The notes under the pieces were generated by a model. The model was not told the DNA's origin, ran no database searches, and saw only the letters and a list, made by a program, of their open reading frames with translations. This document shows positions 59,401 to 64,000 of a DNA stretch of 64,000 nt, one piece after another. The DNA comes from Schizophyllum amplum (lineage: Eukaryota; Basidiomycota; Agaricomycetes; Agaricales; Schizophyllaceae), in the NCBI GenBank assembly GCA_007026445.1, contig VDMD01000031.1, positions 124,001 through 188,000 on the forward strand, in the 5' to 3' direction. Numbering within the stretch: position 1 is the stretch's first letter; every line of letters starts with the position of its first letter. Both the position numbers and the translations under genes were made by a program.

Positions 59401-59927
59401 TCTCTACACTTCGAACTACGGTGTCGCCTCTGGCTCAGGACAATGAGGAACTCGATTAATACTACACCATGATCAGCACAAGCTCTGCAACGGATGTCAT
59501 GACACACACCTGGCACTCAGACAGCATAAACCTCCCCCAAAGTACCATACTCCAACTCGAGATGAGGCAGCAGCTGCTCGAGGAGTGATGCGTGAAGTAG
59601 CTGGGACGGTGGCGCGACGCCCGAGTCGTGGTGGTCGCAGCGCAGAGATTCGGAGGGCATTCCCAATTGGGACTCGCCCCGACGGGTAGGCTGTTAGCCG
59701 GTGTGACGTGACACTGCTCATCGAATGGTTTTGCTCTCAGTTGCTCATTTTCGCCGTGATCCCCCTTCTGTGTGGGGACTGCTCACTTCTGAGCTTTGTA
59801 AAGTACATAAGTCGAAAGGCCCATAGTATACGGTCAGATCGGTATATTTTACTTGATATAAATGTCCAACAATAAATACTCCGAGGCTGCTCAGAATTTG
59901 AGCTGCTCATCGAGTGATTGAACACTG
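56498..59927 (+). mobile_element. Complete Fot1/pogo-type DNA transposon (Tc1/mariner superfamily)
   Basis: Terminal inverted repeats are CAGTGTTCAATCACTCGATG plus AGCAGC at the left (56498-56523) and the exact reverse complement at the right (59902-59927). TA dinucleotides flank both ends (56496-97 and 59928-29), as expected for this superfamily. The CAGT start is the pogo/Fot1 signature. Length is 3430 bp. The single gene inside is open and has its catalytic triad, and the TIRs match perfectly over 26 bases, so the copy looks young and possibly autonomous. Many copies of TGAGCAG or its complement lie near both ends. Confidence 0.9.
57034..59374 (+). CDS. Fot1/pogo-type transposase (DDE_1), 762 residues
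   Basis: Exons are 57034-57866 and 57919-59374. The 52-bp intron (gtgagt...gatag) joins NAL to LGYSKK in frame. The N-terminal 150 residues hold a helix-turn-helix/CENP-B-like DNA-binding part (ISALKEKYLLIALADYEDNKK; LTLSEGKILIDYANESARRGFPFSQRRISEHAEMIL). The catalytic domain has Asp207 (YGVDESGFQSG), Asp317 (LLVDGHNSHYT) and Asp353 (IYQGLDVVIFAPLKLKWG), a DD35D spacing. CYPSHSTHIYQGLD is the family motif before the third Asp. After about residue 420 come a Ser/Thr/Pro linker and a long charged coiled-coil tail (EEEKRRKRSK; EKKERAAVRQEKSRANKEQKAEAQARVARNKL) ending in an acidic run (ADVLEVVD; SSSEGSGEDELD). No stop or frameshift. Start chosen as the first ATG in frame after the leader. Confidence 0.9.
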
Positions 59928-59929
59928 TA

Positions 59930-60429
59930 CCAGCAGTCAACTGTGTGAGGCCACAGCTAACGCTGCGCCGCTACCCTACTGCCTCAGCTCTGAACAGTAA
60001 GTAGATGCTGATGATCATGATCGTGTCACTGGTTACCTGAAGCTTCCTGGGAAGTGATAGGTATGGTAGCTGGACATCGATGCTAGTGGAGAGCAGGAAG
60101 TACTGCGCGTTTCCATAAATTCGCATCGTTTGCCCGCCAAATCTCAAATATATATTGATTCCTTAGCGACATCCACCACATTTTCTTCCGCTTAGTGCCC
60201 AGGAGCTTCGAAGCCAAGGGCACCAGCAGGTAAGGGCAAGTTGGAGTTCAACTTGAATATTTGAACCGGACCTGCCAAGCCGACGGCATTGTCCGGCGGC
60301 AGAGTCTCCGACGTCCGCAGGCCGGTGTCTACTTAGGGAGCCTCGGTCAGTCCGAGACGGATCATCGTTCCTCTTGTACCTAACGGTCATCCGCCAGCTC
60401 TCACCCGCACCCTTGAGCTGGTCGCCACC
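59930..60429. promoter_or_regulatory. Promoter region of the alpha/beta hydrolase gene
   Basis: 500 bp between the transposon's right-hand TA and the ATG. No strong TATA box. The insertion is close enough to affect this gene's regulation (inference). Confidence 0.3.
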
Positions 60430-62344
60430 ATGCGCCTCGCCGCGTCCCTCGTCGTTCTTTCCCTCGCCTTCTATGCATCCGCCCGCAGCCACCATTTTGC
60501 TGCTGCCCACCACATCCGGCGGGACATGCCTATGCCCGACGTCTCTGGGTATTCTGTGCAGCCCAACTCTTTGGGCGATGCGGACAACGGCTATGCCGGC
60601 TTCCCCAATGTATCCAATGCGCAGACAATCCTCAATTTCCCACTGAAGTCAGCGGAGGGGGCTACCATAGTGCGTCCATAGCAACCTGCGCAAAGGGTAC
60701 AGCTCAACGTCTTACAGCCCATGTATATATCTGCGGGAAAGGACAACAAGAATATAACCAGAGCCGTCATTGTGCCACCAGGCAAGGTATGTCCTGGCGC
60801 TGTACTTCGCTTCGGTGACTTACATCCTTCTCAGCTCCGAGATAATTGGTACTGTGAGTAACGGACCGCTGTTTCAGCATTGACGAGCTCATCGTCCACA
60901 AGATTTCTGGGTCATGGACAAGGCATTATACCAAGCGGCAGAGACTTATGAAGACGTCGACTACAACGCCATCTCCATCATGGCTCCTGCGTGCGTCGCG
61001 TTTCAATGCACCCATTCTGCTGCTCATGGTATACTAGCCTGCTCAACCCGAAAGACATCACTGCTGGCGCGGGTGACAACACAACCCTTATCTTCAACGG
61101 CACGACATGGATGTCCGGTCACTACAGCTCGGGCCCTGGCTCATTCACCAACATCAGCTCTTACGACGTGGTGGATGACCTGCTCGATTACTACCTCGAC
61201 AAGGATGAGTTCCCCAATCTCGATGTACGCCTTCTACACCGCTCCTCATGCGCTTGCTGACTCTCTCGCAGAAAGTAGTCATTGCCGGCCACTCTGCAGG
61301 CGCGCAGTTCGGTCAACGTTATGCGGCGCTTCGTAAGAGCAGCAAACACAACGCGCGAATCGCCTTCTGGCTCGCCAATCCCGGCTCCCTGCTTTGGTTG
61401 ACAGCGGACCGTCCGCTTCCCAACAGCACTTGCGAGAATGTCGACAGGTGGAAGTATGGCTTGACAGACGGCCTTCCGGGCTACGGAACCTACGCCTACA
61501 ACCACTACGGCCGCGATGGGATCGTCGAGCGCTACAACTCGCATAACATCCACTATGCGTGGGGAACAGCCGACGACGGCCCAGGCGATACGCGCTGCCA
61601 GGCGAAGGTGCGTCGTCTGTGCCTGTTTGGTCTACAGCGCGCTTCCCTTTGCTTCCCTCGCTCGCTATATTTGCCCGTCCACTAGAACTTACTTTCGAAT
61701 CGCTCGCTGACACTTCGGCTCGCAGACCCAAGGCCTGACGCATTACGAGCGCGGCCTGAACTTTGTCAACATGATCAAGGACATTTCGGGCGGCTCAGTG
61801 CCCGATAATGCGACCGTCGACTGGGTGGAGGGCGTGTCGCACGACGGCGAAGGTATGACGAGGAGTGAAGCGGGTATGACACGGGTGCGTTCCAATCTTG
61901 TCTACTCTCACGAAGTTCCGTCTATTTCCCATGCTCCTGAATGAGGCGGTGTATCTGCGCCACGTCGCTATACTATCATCGTCTGGTTCCTATATCCTGT
62001 GCTGCGCACTCTCCCCCTCCGTCTCATGTCTGCCAGCGCATCTTATCGCTTCATCGGTGTCTTCATCGGTGTTTTGACTTTGTGCAATCCTTTTTGTTAC
62101 GCCCATCACAACTTTTCACCGTACGCAACTCGTGTACACCCTCCATTCTTGTCCGGGTGCCTCTTCGTATACATGCCCTGTTTTTTTGCAAGCAACTGAC
62201 GAGCCTTTCCCGCAGCTTTTCCGTAACGCCACATACCAGCGTCGATTCGGGAACGATAACGGCGCGAGCGCATCGTGGGAGCCTGCGCATGGTCTCTTGC
62301 TCGGCGCCGCCGCTGCGCTTGTGTCGGCCCTCTGCGTGTTGTGA
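60430..62344 (+). CDS. Secreted, GPI-anchored alpha/beta hydrolase of unknown substrate
   Basis: Eight exons: 60430-60669, 60718-60786, 60835-60853 (19 nt), 60903-60990, 61038-61224, 61272-61607, 61726-61884 and 62216-62344, giving 408 residues. There is a signal peptide (MRLAASLVVLSLAFYASARS). AVIVPPGKLRDNWYYF suggests the first strands. The nucleophile elbow is KVVIAGHSAGAQFGQRYAAL (Ser in GHSAG), and a likely acid/His end is VEGVSHDGEGMTRS (His in the last). NHYGRDGIVERY...CQAKTQGLTHYERG lies between. The C-terminus is a run of small and hydrophobic residues (GLLLGAAAALVSALCVL) after a Ser/Ala/Asn-rich stretch, the form of a GPI attachment signal. The last intron is long (331 bp). The substrate is unknown; no cutinase or feruloyl-esterase signature is visible. 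Confidence 0.78.
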
Positions 62345-63305
62345 GCGCCCATGCTCGCCATATGCGCCGCACCCTTGGACACTCGATATACTCCATGGCA
62401 TCTCAGGTGCGGAGCCGTGCTGCGGAGGAGGGCCGGCGCTATGGAAGAGACGGCGGTGTTGTGGAGGAGGGGCGGTGCTCTGATATGAGCAATGGAGGAG
62501 GAACTGATACGAATCCCGTCCCAGCTGCTTACGATTGACCCTTGCTACTCGCACGACACCCCTCGTCGTTCATGCCCCGCTCTGCAATTGGCATGACCCT
62601 CGCATGTTTGGCTTCATGACACTGCACCCTTGGCGGCTGCATCTTTGGCTTCGTGCTCGGTCACCTGCCTATTTAATACTACTGCCCATCTATCCTCACG
62701 CCAATCATCCTCACTCCACCTGTCCTCTCTACCCACGCATCCTCCTCATCCACGCATCCTCCTCATCCACTCGTCCTCCTCATCCACATGTCCTCGTTCA
62801 TACGTTCTCACCTACCCTCTCGCCATGTCCGCGCAGCGCATCTATCTCAGCCAGCTATCTTGTCTTGATTCTATGTTTACATATTGCTCCGCTCGACCAT
62901 GACGGTCTTCTCGTCAGACTTTCGTTACTACTTACGCATAGATAGTGTTCCGGTAATCAAGGATTAGTACGCAGTAAATTATCACTATCAGATTGCTCGG
63001 AAGAACAATGGATTGATTGTTAGCCAGGCCATGCCAGCGCTGAGCTATCGCGTGAGAGCTTAGAGAGAGCTTAGAGTCAAAATCCTTGAGCTGGTGTAAC
63101 GGCAACATTGGAGTTTTCGCAGTGGTGGTGGTACTTACTAGTACTGACATGGCGGTTCAACCTTGTCCCAGAAATGATTTGTACTTGGAGAGCCTGAGTC
63201 TCATCCTGGTCTCATCTCAGTCCAGCAGACTCAGCTTGCAAGCTTGACGCTTGACGCATAACAATCCTTCTGGCGTTGGTCAAAAAGGAAAAAAGATACA
63301 TCTTA
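62345..63305. other. Intergenic region with a short tandem repeat
   Basis: About 960 bp. It contains a 17-bp tandem repeat at 62736-62786 (listed). Plus and minus frames here overlap the repeat and lack domain content. No gene supported. Confidence 0.35.
62736..62786. repeat. 17-bp tandem repeat, three copies
   Basis: Three copies of CGCATCCTCCTCATCCA with changes only in the first bases of the last copy; partial copies flank it. Confidence 0.65.
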
Positions 63306-63404
63306 TGCATCAGCCGGGAATCGAACCCGAGGCTAGAGCAGTTTATCACGAATCACGTGACCCAGGGCTGGGAAGCTCCAATGTTACCATTACACCACTG
63401 ATGC
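63306..63404 (-). tRNA. tRNA-Gly(CCC) with an intron of about 28 nt
   Basis: On the minus strand the acceptor stem GCATCAG (63404-63398) pairs with CTGATGC (63313-63307), with discriminator A. The D arm is TGGTGTAATGGTAACA, the T arm CGGGTTCGATTCCCG. The anticodon stem GGAGC pairs with GCTCT further on, and the loop reads TT-CCC-A, then an intron (gccctgggtcacgtgattcg...) and T. CCC at positions 34-36 makes it Gly(CCC). The intron sits right after position 37, the canonical place for nuclear tRNA introns. Confidence 0.85.
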
Positions 63405-63507
63405 TTATATAATTGGTGCTGCATTGTTTGTCCAGAAACGTAAAATGCTTTGAACAAGCATTCGCTTGTGTATGCCAGTACTACTACCTATGGCATTTAT
63501 TGCATTA

Positions 63508-63899
63508 GGGCGTATTCGCCCATCCAAAAAGCATGATCCAAAAACCAAAGATACGGGTTTAGTTCAGCAAGAAAGGAACATATGCCACGAAATTGATTTG
63601 TCAACTTACGAAGTGATACAGGACGTCCAGCAGGCCGTTGACGTTCCTCAGCCTGAACAGCGCGTCAGGACTTCGGCTTTCGAGCGCAGGCTCTGGCAGG
63701 GAGGCCGTCAGCATACTCTGGCCGCCTTTGGGGGTGTTTCGCGTTTGTGTTGGGCCTTCTGAAGCGCCTGCCAACATCCAGCCAACGTCCTACTAATATT
63801 TCTGGCTTCAAAGTCGTACAAGTTTGCATCGACAATTTTGGGGTACTCCAATTTGTTTTGGAATCTTCAAAGTGATGTTATGCACTAGCGAATACGCCC
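63508..63899. mobile_element. Short TIR element (MITE-like) with TA flanks
   Basis: The left end GGGCGTATTCGC (63508-63519) is repeated as the reverse complement at the right end (63888-63899). Both ends are flanked by TA (63506-07 and 63900-01). The 392-bp body has no transposase. The open frame 63466-63762 begins outside the element and runs through its left border, so it is not a gene of the element. The 12-bp TIR is short and the call rests on TIR plus TA. Confidence 0.5.
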
Positions 63900-64000
63900 T
63901 ATTCGCTAGTGCATAACATCACTTTGAAGATTCCAAAACAAATTGAAGTACCCCAAAATTGTCGATGTAAACTTGTACGACTTCGAAGCCAGTAATATAA
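63799..64000. repeat. Near-perfect palindrome of about 200 bp at the window edge
   Basis: Left arm about 63799-63894 and right arm 63900-about 64000 are reverse complements over about 95 bp with only about four or five mismatches. The loop is CGCCC (63895-63899). The right arm equals the right end of the 63508-63899 element turned round and lacking its terminal GGGCG. It continues beyond the window. Confidence 0.85.

Noticed and set aside
63466..63762. 98-codon plus frame near the right edge
   Set aside because: It crosses the left border of the TIR element and has no protein-like features.

Overview
The window reads as nuclear DNA of a filamentous basidiomycete, most likely an agaricomycete. 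Genes sit on both strands and are cut by many short introns, mostly 47-60 bp with GT...AG ends and often gtgcgt/gtaagt/gtgagt donors. Gene types fit this group: PriA-type cysteine-rich secreted proteins, a Rax1-like RGS protein, a Slm1-like F-BAR/PH protein, a Fot1/pogo-type DNA transposon and a GH105 pectin-side-chain enzyme. I rebuilt exon structures by hand. Where exon coordinates are given, the joined exons keep a single open frame and the total is divisible by three, which is the main support for those models.

Layout. 0-8 kb: 3' end of an unidentified gene, an SR-protein-type kinase, a large inverted repeat, a small unknown gene and the ASE1/MAP65 microtubule bundler. 8-16 kb: GH105 hydrolase, complex I subunit NDUFA2, RAX1-like RGS membrane protein, a CsbD/Hmp1-like small protein and a PriA-like secreted protein. 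17-33 kb: nucleoporin SEH1 (five apparent frameshifts), calmodulin, a second PriA-like protein, a coiled-coil protein and a very large BEACH-WD40 protein (one apparent frameshift). 32-37 kb: amino acid permease and a Dma1-like FHA-RING ubiquitin ligase. 37-44 kb: gene-poor stretch with a 24-bp minisatellite, two unknown genes, an F-box gene and a TA-flanked MITE. 44-49 kb: one 1162-residue F-box/WD40 gene that looks like two genes until a 20-nt microexon is found. 50-56 kb: a membrane protein of unknown role, mitochondrial rRNA methyltransferase MRM2 and SLM1. 56.5-59.9 kb: a complete Fot1/pogo transposon with TIRs, TA target duplication and an open transposase. 60-64 kb: a GPI-anchored alpha/beta hydrolase, an intron-containing tRNA-Gly(CCC), and a short TIR element whose right end is duplicated in inverse orientation as a near-perfect palindrome at the window edge.

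The genes are mainly housekeeping (nuclear pore, Ca2+ signalling, TORC2/PIP2 signalling, mitosis, mitochondrial respiration and ribosome, ubiquitin ligation, nutrient uptake, plant polymer breakdown). I see no biosynthetic cluster, CRISPR array or defence island. The parts most worth a second look are the four DNA-transposon or inverted-repeat structures, the concentration of single-base frameshifts between 17 and 30 kb, and the microexon-linked F-box gene.
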